NCBI RefSeq assembly: GCF_024385525.1
Contig: NZ_JANFLU010000004.1
Coordinates: forward strand, 186,001-250,000
Direction: 5' to 3'
DNA length: 64,000 nt
Source: Arthrobacter sp. zg-Y238
GTDB lineage: Bacteria; Actinomycetota; Actinomycetes; Actinomycetales; Micrococcaceae
The notes below the pieces were generated by a model. It did not search any database. It was not told the DNA's origin and was given only the letters and a program-made list of their open reading frames with translations. This document shows, piece after piece, positions 33,705 to 50,220 of the stretch; the first letter of the stretch is position 1; every line of letters starts with the position of its first letter. Both the position numbers and the translations under genes were made by a program.

Positions 33705-34478
33705 GTGTCCGAGCAAGAACTCGAATCACAGATCAATGACAACGCTGATCTGGATACCGAGGATCAGATGGCCGCAGCCGACGTCGACGAGGCGCCCGCT
33801 GCTGTTGATGCTTCGGCAGACGAAGAAATCGCATCCGAAGAGGCTGCCGATTCCGCAGAAGACGCTGAGCCCGAGGAAGATCCGGCTGTTGCCTTCAAGG
33901 CAAAGCTGCGCCGCCAGGAGGGTGACTGGTACGTCATCCACTCCTACGCCGGCTACGAAAACCGCGTGAAGTCCAACCTTGAGACCCGCATCCAGACCCT
34001 GGACATGGAAGAGGATATCTTCGAAATCCAGGTCCCGATGGAAGAAGTCGTCGAGATCAAGAACACCACGCGGAAGATCGTCAACCGCGTCCGCATTCCC
34101 GGCTACGTCCTGGTGCGCATGAACCTCACCGACGAGTCCTGGGGCGTTGTCCGGCACACTCCCGGCGTCACCGGCTTCGTGGGCAACGCCCACAACCCGA
34201 CTCCGCTGAGCCTTTCCGAGGTGTACTCGATGCTCGAGCACACCATCGTTTCCCCGAAGACCGAGGCCGGCAAGCCCGCACAGCAGCAGTCCTCCAACAT
34301 TGCCGTTGACTTCGAGATCGGCGAGCCCGTAACGGTCAACGAAGGCCCGTTCGAAACGCTCCAGGCCACGATCTCCGAGATCAAGCCCGAATCCCAGCAG
34401 CTGGTGGTCCTCGTGACCATCTTCGAGCGTGAAACGCCGGTAACCCTCGGCTTCGGCCAGGTCACCAAGCTCCAGTAG
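33705..34478 (+). CDS. nusG: Transcription termination/antitermination factor NusG
   Basis: A 257-residue NusG. An acidic N-terminal extension of about 65 residues (rich in Glu/Asp/Ala) precedes the NGN domain, which begins [16 protein letters not shown] at about 74. A linker leads to the C-terminal KOW domain with [18 protein letters not shown]. The acidic extension is normal for high-GC actinobacteria. The GTG start follows AGCAGGAATC. It is followed after 129 nt by rplK. Confidence 0.95.
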   Translation: MSEQELESQINDNADLDTEDQMAAADVDEAPAAVDASADEEIASEEAADSAEDAEPEEDPAVAFKAKLRRQEGDWYVIHSYAGYENRVKSNLETRIQTLDMEEDIFEIQVPMEEVVEIKNTTRKIVNRVRIPGYVLVRMNLTDESWGVVRHTPGVTGFVGNAHNPTPLSLSEVYSMLEHTIVSPKTEAGKPAQQQSSNIAVDFEIGEPVTVNEGPFETLQATISEIKPESQQLVVLVTIFERETPVTLGFGQVTKLQ

Positions 34479-34497
34479 CTTATAGATTTCGCTGTCC

Positions 34498-34568
34498 GCA
34501 GGTCCGCTTTAACCTGCAGGCAGCGTCCGGCCGCCAAGCCATGGCGGCCACCACCCCGGACGGACGCT
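34498..34568 (+). promoter_or_regulatory. Structured leader before rplK, possible L1-autoregulation site
   Basis: The 129-nt gap before rplK contains nested inverted repeats. GCAGGT (34498-34503) pairs with ACCTGC (34512-34517). AGCGTCC (34522-34528) pairs with GGACGCT (34562-34568). Inside it GGCCGCC (34529-34535) pairs with GGCGGCC (34543-34549). In E. coli L1 represses its operon by binding the rplK leader. That role here is inference. Confidence 0.4.
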
Positions 34569-34607
34569 CCTGTCCTTCGGGAACATAATTTAGAGAAGGA
34601 CCCTTTC

Positions 34608-35039
34608 ATGGCCCCCAAGAAAAAGGTCACCGGCCTCATCAAGCTGCAGATCAACGCAGGTGCCGCCAACCCGGCTCCTCCGATTGGTCCGGCACTTGGC
34701 CAGCACGGTGTCAACATCATGGAATTCTGCAAGCAGTACAACGCTGCAACGGAATCCCAGCGCGGCAACGTTATCCCGGTGGAAATCACCGTCTACGAAG
34801 ACCGTTCCTTCACCTTCATCACGAAGACTCCTCCGGCTGCACAGCTGATCAAGAAGGCTGCCGGTGTTGCCAAGGGTTCCGCGACCCCGCACACCTCCAA
34901 GGTTGCCAACCTGACCCAGGCTCAGGTCGAAGAGATCGCCACCATGAAGATGGAAGACCTCAACGCCAACGATGTTCAGGCAGCTGCCAAGATCATCGCC
35001 GGCACCGCCCGTTCGATGGGCATCACGGTACAGGGCTAA
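34608..35039 (+). CDS. rplK: 50S ribosomal protein L11
   Basis: A 143-residue ribosomal protein of the GTPase-associated centre. The N-terminal domain starts [38 protein letters not shown], with the proline-rich hinge that binds thiostrepton. The C-terminal 23S rRNA-binding domain has [18 protein letters not shown] precedes the ATG. It is the first gene of the rplK-rplA pair. Confidence 0.97.
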   Translation: MAPKKKVTGLIKLQINAGAANPAPPIGPALGQHGVNIMEFCKQYNAATESQRGNVIPVEITVYEDRSFTFITKTPPAAQLIKKAAGVAKGSATPHTSKVANLTQAQVEEIATMKMEDLNANDVQAAAKIIAGTARSMGITVQG

Positions 35040-35153
35040 GTCCCCGTACTCGTTTCACAATTCACATAACTGCCGCCGCCCCTGACGGGCGACGGCGCGT
35101 GGCAGGGCCCGGCGCGGTCCGACAGACCACAACTGCACAAGGAGAAAAAGCAG

Positions 35154-35861
35154 ATGGCAAAGCGCAGCAAAGCATATGAAGCAGCTGCAGCCAAGATCGA
35201 TGCGGACAAGCTGTACGCACCGGTCGAGGCTGTAGAGCTGGCGAAGGACACCAATCCTTCCAAGTTCGACGCAACCGTTGAGGTGGCTTTCCGCCTGGGC
35301 GTTGACCCCCGTAAGGCTGACCAGATGGTCCGCGGCACGGTCAACCTGCCCCACGGCACCGGCAAGACGGCCCGCGTCCTCGTTTTCGCAACCGGCGAGA
35401 AGGCTGAAGCAGCAATCGCTGCCGGCGCCGACTTCGTTGGTTCCGATGACATGATCGAAAAGGTTGCAGCAGGCTGGACCGACTTCGACGCCGCAGTGGC
35501 TACCCCGGACATGATGGGCAAGGTCGGCCGCCTGGGCCGCGTGCTCGGCCCGCGTAACCTCATGCCGAACCCGAAGACCGGTACGGTTACCCCGAACGTG
35601 GCGAAGGCTGTCACGGACATCAAGGGTGGCAAGATCGACTTCCGCGTCGACAAGCACTCCAACCTGCACTTCATCATCGGCAAGGTGTCCTTCGACGCCC
35701 AGAAGCTGGCTGAGAACTACGCAGCAGCACTGGAAGAGGTCCTTCGCCTCAAGCCGTCGGCAGCCAAGGGCCGCTACATCTCCAAGGCGACCGTGTCCAC
35801 CACGTTCGGCCCGAGCATCAGCGTTGACCCGAACGTCACCAAGGTTCTCGCCGACGCATAG
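35154..35861 (+). CDS. rplA: 50S ribosomal protein L1
   Basis: A 235-residue L1 of the 50S L1 stalk, with [36 protein letters not shown] and a basic C-terminus. AAGGAG precedes the ATG at about 8 nt. A 114-nt gap with a GC hairpin (35072-35096) separates it from rplK. It ends at a strong terminator, so rplJ-rplL are transcribed separately. Confidence 0.97.
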   Translation: MAKRSKAYEAAAAKIDADKLYAPVEAVELAKDTNPSKFDATVEVAFRLGVDPRKADQMVRGTVNLPHGTGKTARVLVFATGEKAEAAIAAGADFVGSDDMIEKVAAGWTDFDAAVATPDMMGKVGRLGRVLGPRNLMPNPKTGTVTPNVAKAVTDIKGGKIDFRVDKHSNLHFIIGKVSFDAQKLAENYAAALEEVLRLKPSAAKGRYISKATVSTTFGPSISVDPNVTKVLADA

Positions 35862-35890
35862 TCAGCAGTAGTACCTGGGGATTCTTCCCC

Positions 35891-35930
35891 AAAGAGCGGT
35901 CGCAGCCTTAGGCTGGGGCCGCTCTTTTTG
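35891..35930 (+). terminator. Rho-independent terminator after rplA
   Basis: A 9-bp outer stem (AAAGAGCGG/CCGCTCTTT) with an inner AGCC/GGCT hairpin, followed by TTTTT. Confidence 0.9.
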
Positions 35931-35983
35931 TTTCCGGGCGTCAGCTTTTGGTCCCGGGGAGTCCGTACGGCAGGATGTGGTCC

Positions 35984-37078
35984 ATGACACAAACTCCGGT
36001 CTCCACTGACCAGATTGCCGTTCCGGACAGCCTGGACGCACCGGGGGCGGAGGATTTTCTCACCGTTGCCGAGCTGCTGAATGCCCAGCTGCGCGAGTTC
36101 TGGGGCAATGACGACTTCTACGGCCCGCCGCAGGCCCAGCTGGCGGGCCGGCGCAGCACGGAAACCCGTCGGCGCGAGATCCTGGCTGCCCGTACCGGGA
36201 GGGGGCCCGGGGGACCGATCGTGGGTGTGGCCCTGGTCAACCTGCCGCTTACGGACAACCTCCATACCGGGACCGTCAACGTGGTCGTGGCTCCTTCGGC
36301 CCGCCGCCAAGGGGTCGGGACACAGCTCTATGCCGCAGCCGAAAAGCTGGCAGCGGCGGATAACCGCCGGATGCTGATGGCGGAGACGGACCATCTCCTA
36401 TCCAGTGACACGGCTGGACCGGTCACCGGCGCGGTGCCAACGATCCCGCAGGACGCCGCAGCCGCATTTGCCACAGGGCTCGGATTCCGGCTGGAGTTGG
36501 TGGACCGGATCAGCCGGCTCGAGCTGGGAAGCACTGCCGCCGGTGCAGCTGTGCTGCAGCAGGCCGGGGCGGCCGCGGGTGCAGGGTACGAACTCGAGTT
36601 CTGGAGCGGCGCCTGTCCGGAGGACCTCGTGGAGGCCTACGCGCGGCTGCGGCAGAAGATGAGCACCGATGCACCAATGGGCGGGCTGGACCTTGCGGAA
36701 GAAGCCTGGGATGAAGCCCGGGTGCGGGAAGCCGAGGGCCTGGCCCGCGACATGGACGCCGAGGTGCTGGTCAGCGCCGTCCGGCATGTTGCCACCGGTG
36801 AACTTGCCGGCCACACCGTCCTGGAGGTTTTCCGCAACAACCCCGCCGTGGTTTACCAGGACGACACCCTGGTTCTGGAAAGCCACCGGGGGAACCGGCT
36901 GGGCATGCTGCTCAAGGCAGCGAACCTGGTCCGCCTCCGGGAAGTGGTTCCCGAAGCCCTCCGGGTCTACACCTGGAACGCCGAGGAAAACCGCCACATG
37001 CTCTCCATTAACGAGCAGCTGGGGTTCCGGGCCATCGGGTACTCCGGGGAGTGGCAAAAGGAGCTGTCCGCCCGCTGA
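35984..37078 (+). CDS. Tandem GNAT acetyltransferase inserted between rplA and rplJ
   Basis: A 364-residue soluble protein with two GNAT-like halves. The first half has VNVVVAPSARRQGVGTQLYAAAEKL at about 96-120, a clear acetyl-CoA loop with Q-G-V-G. The second half has LESHRGNRLGMLLKAANL and WNAEENRHMLSINEQLGF near the C-terminus. A two-GNAT layout resembles MshD or Eis, but sequence motifs do not match either closely. The substrate is unknown. The ATG at 35984 follows CAGGATGTGG. It lies between the rplA terminator and the rplJ leader, splitting the usual L11-L1-L10-L7/L12 cluster. Confidence 0.78.
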   Translation: MTQTPVSTDQIAVPDSLDAPGAEDFLTVAELLNAQLREFWGNDDFYGPPQAQLAGRRSTETRRREILAARTGRGPGGPIVGVALVNLPLTDNLHTGTVNVVVAPSARRQGVGTQLYAAAEKLAAADNRRMLMAETDHLLSSDTAGPVTGAVPTIPQDAAAAFATGLGFRLELVDRISRLELGSTAAGAAVLQQAGAAAGAGYELEFWSGACPEDLVEAYARLRQKMSTDAPMGGLDLAEEAWDEARVREAEGLARDMDAEVLVSAVRHVATGELAGHTVLEVFRNNPAVVYQDDTLVLESHRGNRLGMLLKAANLVRLREVVPEALRVYTWNAEENRHMLSINEQLGFRAIGYSGEWQKELSAR

Positions 37079-37121
37079 CATCCGGGTGCGGCTGCAGACC
37101 GTCCAGACCCCGGCAGGGGAT

Positions 37122-37150
37122 TTGTTCCCTGCCGGATTCTCCCGTACTCT
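37122..37150 (+). promoter_or_regulatory. Candidate promoter of rplJ-rplL
   Basis: TTGTTC at 37122-37127, a 17-bp spacer and TACTCT at 37145-37150, placing initiation near 37157 and a leader of about 240 nt before rplJ. Confidence 0.4.
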
Positions 37151-37156
37151 GGAACT

Positions 37157-37396
37157 ACCAAAGACCGTCGGTCGATGTGCATTCAATCCCACCGTAAGGC
37201 TGAACCTTCAGCCCTCCACGTGTGGAACCCGGTTGGAGAAACATCCGAAAGTCCCTTGATAGGGCGGCCTGCGCAGGTGAACGAACTGAACTCCGGAACC
37301 CAGTGTGTCCGTAGAGTGAAGCCCCGTGCATCTGCCCGGGGCGTTTTTTATGTTCGGGACCCGATCCACCGGCACTATTTCCCCGGAAGGAGGGTT
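37157..37396 (+). promoter_or_regulatory. rplJ (L10) leader with intrinsic-terminator hairpin
   Basis: The roughly 240-nt untranslated leader before rplJ contains a palindrome CCTGCGCAGG at 37268-37277. It also holds a terminator-like hairpin, GCCCCG (37321-37326) with CGGGGC (37337-37342), followed by six T at 37344-37349, about 48 nt before the ATG. Ribosomal-protein L10 leaders are known autoregulatory sites bound by L10/L12. The embedded terminator suggests transcriptional attenuation rather than only translational control; that is inference. Confidence 0.6.
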
Positions 37397-37966
37397 ATGG
37401 CAACGCCAACAAAGGTGTCAGCAGTCGAGGAAATCACCACCGATTTCAAGGAATCGACCGCTGCTGTCCTAACCGAATACCGCGGGCTCACCGTTGCACA
37501 GCTCAAGGAGCTGCGTCGTTCGCTCGGCCAGGACACCAAGTACTCGGTCGTAAAGAACACCCTGACTGGCATTGCAGCCAAGGAAGCCGGCATCGACGCG
37601 TTCGAAGGCCAGCTTGCCGGACCTACTGCAATTGCCTTCATCAAGGGTGACGCAGTTGCAGCTGCAAAGAGCCTGACGGATTTTGCAAAGACCAACCCGC
37701 AGCTCATCATCAAGACCGGTGTCTTCGAGGGCAATGCCCTGGATGCCTCCGGCGTAGCCGCACTGGCTGCCCTTGAGTCCCGTGAGTTCCAGCTTGCACG
37801 CGTCGCCGGTGTCCTCAAGGCACCGATGTCCATGCTCGCCCGCACGGCTGATGCACTGCGCATGAAGCTTGAAGAGGAAAGCGGCGCCCCCGCTGCCTCC
37901 GCTGCAGAAGAGGCTCCGGCCGCTGCAGAAGAAGCTCCGGCAGCAGAAGCAGCCACCGAAGAGTAA
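37397..37966 (+). CDS. rplJ: 50S ribosomal protein L10
   Basis: A 189-residue L10, which anchors L7/L12 dimers on the ribosome stalk. The core matches L10 (TAAVLTEYRGLTVAQLKELRRSL, KNTLTGIAAKEAG, GPTAIAFIKGD). The tail of about 20 residues is Ala/Glu/Pro-rich, as is typical in actinobacteria. The ATG at 37397 follows GGAAGGAGGG; the upstream in-frame codon lies in the leader. The 60-nt gap to rplL marks the usual rplJ-rplL operon. Confidence 0.96.
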   Translation: MATPTKVSAVEEITTDFKESTAAVLTEYRGLTVAQLKELRRSLGQDTKYSVVKNTLTGIAAKEAGIDAFEGQLAGPTAIAFIKGDAVAAAKSLTDFAKTNPQLIIKTGVFEGNALDASGVAALAALESREFQLARVAGVLKAPMSMLARTADALRMKLEEESGAPAASAAEEAPAAAEEAPAAEAATEE

Positions 37967-38027
37967 ATCCTCTTCTCCATCAATCTCCGGTGCCTGCGTG
38001 CACCAACTATAGGAAGGACGCCACACC

Positions 38028-38402
38028 ATGGCGAAGCTCACCAACGAAGAGCTCATTGAAGCTTTCAAGGAACTGTCCATCATCGAGCTCTCCGATTTCG
38101 TGAAGCTCTTCGAGGAGACGTTCGACGTCACCGCTGCTGCTGTTGCAGTTGCCGGCCCCGCTGCCGGTGCCGCTGAAGCCGCTGAAGAGAAGACCGAATT
38201 CGACGTCATCCTCGAAGCTGCCGGCGACAAGAAGATCGCAGTGATCAAGGAAGTTCGCTCCCTGACCTCGCTGGGTCTGAAGGAAGCCAAGGACCTGGTT
38301 GACAGCGCTCCGAAGGCCGTCCTCGAAGGCGCCAACAAGGAAGCCGCTGACAAGGCCAAGGAAGCTCTCGAAGCTGCCGGCGCCACCGTCACCGTCAAGT
38401 AG
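38028..38402 (+). CDS. rplL: 50S ribosomal protein L7/L12
   Basis: A 124-residue L7/L12. It has the dimerising N-terminal helices ([22 protein letters not shown]), an Ala/Gly hinge and the C-terminal factor-binding domain [44 protein letters not shown] precedes the ATG. A terminator hairpin follows within 40 nt. Confidence 0.97.
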   Translation: MAKLTNEELIEAFKELSIIELSDFVKLFEETFDVTAAAVAVAGPAAGAAEAAEEKTEFDVILEAAGDKKIAVIKEVRSLTSLGLKEAKDLVDSAPKAVLEGANKEAADKAKEALEAAGATVTVK

Positions 38403-38433
38403 TTTTTACTGCCTAACCGCATAAAAACGCTTT

Positions 38434-38471
38434 ACAGAAGGCCCCGTTCCGCAAGGAACGGGGCCTTCTGT
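38434..38471. terminator. Hairpin terminator between convergent rplL and the thiolase gene
   Basis: A 17-bp perfect stem (38434-38450 with 38455-38471) and GCAA loop. The T-tract is poor (TGTT), but stem strength and position support termination. Confidence 0.75.
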
Positions 38472-38515
38472 GTTCTACCTGGAGCGGTCGCTCCGGGGCA
38501 GTTGCTCCGGGGCGG

Positions 38516-39730
38516 TTACGCCTCTTCGCGGTAAAGCAGCAGCGCCTCGCCCTGCCCGCCGCCGCCGCAGAGCGCGACGCCGGCCCGGCCGGATCCGCGC
38601 CGGGCAAGCTCATGTGCCGCCGTGAGGGCCAGGCGGGCGCCCGAGGCGCCGATCGGATGCCCGAGCGCGATGGCTCCGCCGTGCACGTTGCACTGTTCCA
38701 GGTCCATGCCCAGTTCATTCAGGGACTGGACCGCCACGGCGCCAAAGGCCTCGTTGATCTCGATGAAGTCCAGGTCCGAGGTGCTCCAGCCGGCCCGCCC
38801 GAGAGCGGCGAAGAGGGCATTGGAGGGCTGGGAATGCAGGGTGTTGTCCGGTCCCGCCACCTGTCCGGGAAGCCCGACGGCGGCGAGGACGTTCAACCCG
38901 TTGGCTTCGGCATAGTCCCGGGTCGTGACGATCAGGGCTGCCGCGCCGTCGGACAGGGGAGAGGAGTTGCCCGCCGTGATGGTTCCTTCGGAATCGAACG
39001 CCGGACGGAGGCCCGCCAGCGTCTCCACGGTGGTGTTGGGCCGCACGCCCTCGTCCGAGGTAAGGACCAGGGGCTCTCCGCGGCGCTGCGGCACCGTCAC
39101 GGGAACGATTTCCGCGTCGAAGACTCCCGCCGCCATCGCCGCTGCCGCACGCTGGTGCGAGGCAGCTGCTACTTCGTCCTGCTCCAGGCGCTTGATGGCC
39201 AGTTTCGTATTTCCCCGCTCGGTGGAAATACCCATGGAATCGTTGTCGAAGGCATCAGTGAGTCCGTCGTGGGCCACCGAATCCAGTGCGGAGATGTTGC
39301 CGTAGTTCCAGCCCTGCCGGGAACCGGGAAGCAGGTGCGGCCCGCGGGTCATGGATTCCTGGCCGCCGGCCACCACCACGGTGGCCTCGCCGCCGCGGAT
39401 CAGCCGCGCGGCATCAATCACCGCAGCCAGGCCGGAGAGGCAGACCTTGTTCACGGTGACCGCCGGGACGTTCCAGCCGATACCGGCTTTGATGGAGGCC
39501 TGGCGGGCGGGGTTCTGGCCACAGCCGGCCTGCACCACATGACCCATGATGACGGAGTCGACATCCGCGGCATCGACGCCGGCTTTATCCAGGGCGCCCT
39601 TGATGGCAAACGCGCCGAGCTCGACGGCCGTGAAGGGGGACAGCTGGCCGTTCAGGCGGCCCTGGGGCGTACGTGCGCCCCCGACAATAACCACTTCGGG
39701 AACGGAGGTGCTTATGGGTGCGTTAGTCAC
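38516..39730 (-). CDS. Acetyl-CoA C-acetyltransferase (thiolase)
   Basis: A 404-residue thiolase with all catalytic residues: Cys97 in VNKVCLSG, His in GGAIALGHPIGASG and Cys in VALCGGGGQG. Together with IINE/EINEAFGAVAV this marks a biosynthetic or degradative acyl-CoA thiolase; chain-length specificity cannot be deduced. I chose the GTG at 39730 since homology begins a few residues later; an upstream in-frame codon adds 40 unconserved residues. The gene is antisense between rplL and rpoB and separates the ribosomal operon from rpoBC. It is distinct from the pcaF thiolase at 55693. Confidence 0.87.
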   Translation of the reverse strand: MTNAPISTSVPEVVIVGGARTPQGRLNGQLSPFTAVELGAFAIKGALDKAGVDAADVDSVIMGHVVQAGCGQNPARQASIKAGIGWNVPAVTVNKVCLSGLAAVIDAARLIRGGEATVVVAGGQESMTRGPHLLPGSRQGWNYGNISALDSVAHDGLTDAFDNDSMGISTERGNTKLAIKRLEQDEVAAASHQRAAAAMAAGVFDAEIVPVTVPQRRGEPLVLTSDEGVRPNTTVETLAGLRPAFDSEGTITAGNSSPLSDGAAALIVTTRDYAEANGLNVLAAVGLPGQVAGPDNTLHSQPSNALFAALGRAGWSTSDLDFIEINEAFGAVAVQSLNELGMDLEQCNVHGGAIALGHPIGASGARLALTAAHELARRGSGRAGVALCGGGGQGEALLLYREEA

Positions 39731-40248
39731 TCGTGCATCGCTTTCGTCGGTGTATTCGTCATTGAAGACAGGGATAAGGCTACGCCACCCCGGCGCGCCG
39801 GGGGAGAGCGCCGTCACAGGGGTCCGCGGCACCGCACACGATGCCGGCAAGCATAAAAGCCCCGTTGTGCGGTAAGGTATCTGTATCCGATGCGTGAACG
39901 GTGCGCCGGTGCAGCCTGTAGCTCCCCCTCGATTCCGGGATTAGACCGGGATTGATCCGGGATAGTCACCCGGGAATCCGATCCCCGGAACGTCCTTTCG
40001 GAGGGGTTGAGCGAAGCAGGGTTCAGATACCGGGTAGACTTGTCTGCCCATAATGGCCTATAGTGGATATTTGCTTCCTCCTGTTAACCTTCAGCCTTCA
40101 TATAGCGGTGGGCTTCGTTCCGTGCCGGGCAGTATCCGCAACCTGTGGATAGGCCCCATGCCGGACATCGGGACGCACACGGACTCGGTCCGCATAGTGC
40201 AGGGGAGGAGGCGTGAAACACGCCTGAAGGTCTGTGGAAGGATCCCTC
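39731..40248 (+). promoter_or_regulatory. rpoB upstream region with TAGACT -10 box and hairpin near the start
   Basis: The 518-bp gap between the divergent thiolase and rpoB holds no gene. TAGACT at 40035-40040 is the best -10 candidate and gives a leader of about 205 nt. A perfect 7-bp hairpin with an AAA loop at 40209-40225 (AGGCGTG/CACGCCT) stands 11 nt before the SD of rpoB. I could not find a convincing -35 box. Confidence 0.4.
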
Positions 40249-43749
<3,501 letters not shown>

Positions 43750-43938
43750 CTGGTAGATCCGCCCGGGGAGTCCGTCGGGCGGTTCGGAACGGCGGCAACG
43801 AAATTCCTTGCTCGCAGAGCTCGCAGGAATATTAAAGCCGCCTAACCCGAACCGTCCGACGGACCCAGGGTGGGTCACCTTCAATCTTTTCCGCACCCGA
43901 GACATTCAGATTTAGAGAACAAGAGAGAACAGGGACCC

Positions 43939-47829
<3,891 letters not shown>

Positions 47830-47866
47830 CCAAGGCAACCGGCGCCGCGCGTAAAGCGCAGCGTCA

Positions 47867-47907
47867 ACGGCAGGTCCCGCACCCCAGGGTGCGGGACCTG
47901 CCGTGTT
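47867..47907 (+). terminator. Rho-independent terminator after rpoC
   Basis: A 17-bp perfect stem (47867-47883 with 47888-47904) and a 4-nt loop, followed by GTTT. Confidence 0.85.
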
Positions 47908-47963
47908 TAACGGCTGTGTCAAATAACCGCAGTGGCGGATACCGGCTGTGCAAGACTTAAACC

Positions 47964-48731
47964 ATGGCCAATTCCCCGAGCGGTGAGTCCATGACCAGCC
48001 GCATTGTGCGGGTGATCAGCGCCTTCGACGAAACCCACCAGGCCATGCCCATCGCCGTGCTGGCTCGCCGTGCCGGGCTGCCGCTGTCCACCGCGCACCG
48101 GATCGTGAATGAGTTGATGGGGCACGGCTTCCTGCAGCGAGAGGCCGACGGCGGCGTCCGCCTTGGCCTCCGCCTCTGGGAACTGGCCAACCGCAGTTCC
48201 GCTGCCCTGGGTCTAAAGCAGATTGCCATGCCCTTCATGGAAGACATCCAGGCAGTGGTTCGGCAGCACACCCAGCTGTCCGTGCTGCGCCAGGATGAGG
48301 TCCTGTTCATCGAGCGCCTTTCCAGCCACGGCTCGGTGCTGAACCATGCGAAGGTCGCCGGGCGGCTCCCTGTCCACGTCTCCTCATCGGGGATGGTCAT
48401 GATGGCCCACTCGCCGCGGCACGTACAGGAGGAGTACCTGGCGCAGCAGAACCCCGATGCCTCCGAAGAAAAGCGGCTGCGTTCGTCCTGGGCGAAGATG
48501 CGCCTGGAAGGCAGCGCACGCCTGCCCGGCGCCGTCGTTCCGGACACCACCGGAATAGCCGTGCCCGTCTTCGGCGCAGGAGGCACTGCCGTGGCCGCCA
48601 TCGGAGTAGTGGTGCCCACCGGCAGCGAACACATCTCCTCGACCATCCCGGCGCTGATGACTGCTGCCCGCGGGATTTCCCGCGGCCTGGGTGTCCGCGC
48701 GGAGGCCGCGGGTCCCCACTACCAGCGCTGA
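47964..48731 (+). CDS. IclR-family transcriptional regulator (candidate PobR)
   Basis: A 255-residue IclR-type regulator. The N-terminal winged helix (about 10-75) has SRIVRVISAFDETHQAMPIAVLARRAGLPLSTAHRIVNELMGHGFL. The C-terminal effector domain (about 85-245) has FIERLSSHGSVLNHAKVAGRLPVHVSSSG and ends ALMTAARGISRGLG. It is the first gene of the aromatic block after rpoC and precedes an MFS transporter and pobA on the same strand. A role in 4-hydroxybenzoate response is likely by context, but the effector is not evident. The ATG lacks a clear SD. Confidence 0.8.
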   Translation: MANSPSGESMTSRIVRVISAFDETHQAMPIAVLARRAGLPLSTAHRIVNELMGHGFLQREADGGVRLGLRLWELANRSSAALGLKQIAMPFMEDIQAVVRQHTQLSVLRQDEVLFIERLSSHGSVLNHAKVAGRLPVHVSSSGMVMMAHSPRHVQEEYLAQQNPDASEEKRLRSSWAKMRLEGSARLPGAVVPDTTGIAVPVFGAGGTAVAAIGVVVPTGSEHISSTIPALMTAARGISRGLGVRAEAAGPHYQR

Positions 48732-48802
48732 CCCCCTGGCAGCCCGGAACCGGCCGTGCCGCGTGGCGCTGCAGGCCGGCGGCGGACTTCCGGGGAATAG
48801 TA

Positions 48803-50164
48803 GTGCCGGGCCGGCAGCACACGGAGACCGCCACCGGTAAATCCGTGCCGGCACTCAACGGGCGCGGCACAACGGGGGACACATTGGCAAAATCAGAGGC
48901 AGGCGTGTGGGCGCTGCCTGCTTTCCGTGGTCTGTGGCTGGCCACCACGGCCGTGCATGCTGGCCGTGACGTCGCCGTATTTGCCGTATCGGTGGGAATG
49001 ATCTCCGTGCTCGGCGCTACCCCGTTCGAGGCCGGGCTGGCCGCGCCCCTGAGCAGCGCCGGGCCGCTGCTCTTCGGACTGGTAGCCGGGGTGGCTGTTG
49101 ACCGGTGGGGGCAGCGGCGGACCATGCTCGCCATGACCTGGGTCCGTGCAGCAGCCTATGCCTGGGCCGTTGCGTCGTTCTTCCTGGGCTGGTTGGCGGC
49201 ATGGCAGCTGCTGCTGGTGATCCTGGTGGTCGGGATCGCCGACGTGTTTTTTATGGCCGCCCACACCTCGGTATTGCCGCGGCTGGTGGGACGGCACCGC
49301 ATTGCGGATGCCGCGTCTTCACTGATGGCGTCCGAGCAGGTGGTGTCCCTGGCCGGACCGGCGGCCGGCGGGGTTCTGGTGCGGCTCCTGCCGGCACCGG
49401 CAGTGCTTGCGGTAAGCGCAGCCACACAGCTTGTCGCCGCCGCAGGACTGGCCCGGCTGCCCCCGGACAACCCCGTACCGCCGAAGACGGATCGGCCGGG
49501 CATCCGGGAAGCCGTTGCGACGGGGGTCAGGTTCATCGCCGGTCATCGCGTTCTGCTGGCCCTGATCATGACGACCGCCACGAACAACTTTGCCGCCGGT
49601 CTGTACCAGGCTGCCGAGTCCTGGTTCATCCTTTCCGATCTGGCAATGGACCCGGCGGTCTTCGGCGCCGTCTGGTCCGTCAGTGCCGTGGGCGGCATCG
49701 CCGGTGCGGTGCTGGCCCCGCGTATCGGAAGGGCCATCGGCCCGCTCCGCGCAATGCTGCTGGCAGCGCTGATGATGCCGCTGAACTTCGCGCTCGTCCC
49801 GCTCACAGCGCTCTGGCCGCATCTCGCGGTGCTGAGCATCGGGGTATCGTTCACCCTCTTCGGCCTGGCGCTTGGCCTGATGATGGTGAACAGCTCTGCC
49901 CTGACCACTGCACTGATCCCGGATAATCTCCTGGCCCGTGTCTCGTCCACCCGCCGCACCCTCACCCAGGGCGCCGTCGTGCTGGGCGGTGTCCTCGGAG
50001 CGGTGCTGCTGGGCACCGTCGGCGCTGTCCCAACGCTCTGGCTGGCTGTGGCGGTGGCACTGGGCCAGTGCGTGTTCCTGCTCCGGATAGGGGTTCCCCG
50101 GCGGGGCGCGCTGCTGCCTTCGGAGCTTCCCGGGGAGCCGGAGACCCTGCCCGCCGGAGCGTGA
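48803..50164 (+). CDS. Major facilitator superfamily transporter (EntS-like fold)
   Basis: A 453-residue MFS protein with about twelve membrane segments and the N-terminal loop motif GLVAGVAVDRWGQRRTML. It resembles the enterobactin-exporter/MFS_3 subgroup rather than the aromatic-acid/H+ symporter (PcaK) subgroup, so the name 4-hydroxybenzoate transporter is not supported by motifs. The first 27 residues are polar. The start is uncertain: GTG at 48803 has GGGGAA upstream, and a TTG at 48884 has GGGGGAC upstream and would remove the tail. It sits between the IclR gene and pobA. Confidence 0.7.
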   Translation: MPGRQHTETATGKSVPALNGRGTTGDTLAKSEAGVWALPAFRGLWLATTAVHAGRDVAVFAVSVGMISVLGATPFEAGLAAPLSSAGPLLFGLVAGVAVDRWGQRRTMLAMTWVRAAAYAWAVASFFLGWLAAWQLLLVILVVGIADVFFMAAHTSVLPRLVGRHRIADAASSLMASEQVVSLAGPAAGGVLVRLLPAPAVLAVSAATQLVAAAGLARLPPDNPVPPKTDRPGIREAVATGVRFIAGHRVLLALIMTTATNNFAAGLYQAAESWFILSDLAMDPAVFGAVWSVSAVGGIAGAVLAPRIGRAIGPLRAMLLAALMMPLNFALVPLTALWPHLAVLSIGVSFTLFGLALGLMMVNSSALTTALIPDNLLARVSSTRRTLTQGAVVLGGVLGAVLLGTVGAVPTLWLAVAVALGQCVFLLRIGVPRRGALLPSELPGEPETLPAGA

Positions 50165-50220
50165 ACCGCAACCACCCGCGGCGGGCCGGATCCGGGCCCG
50201 TTTCCCATTCAATGAGAATC

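Noticed and set aside
48803-50164. Naming the MFS gene as a 4-hydroxybenzoate transporter (PcaK)
   Set aside because: Its membrane loops match the EntS/MFS_3 group rather than the aromatic-acid symporters; only the position beside pobA suggests the link.
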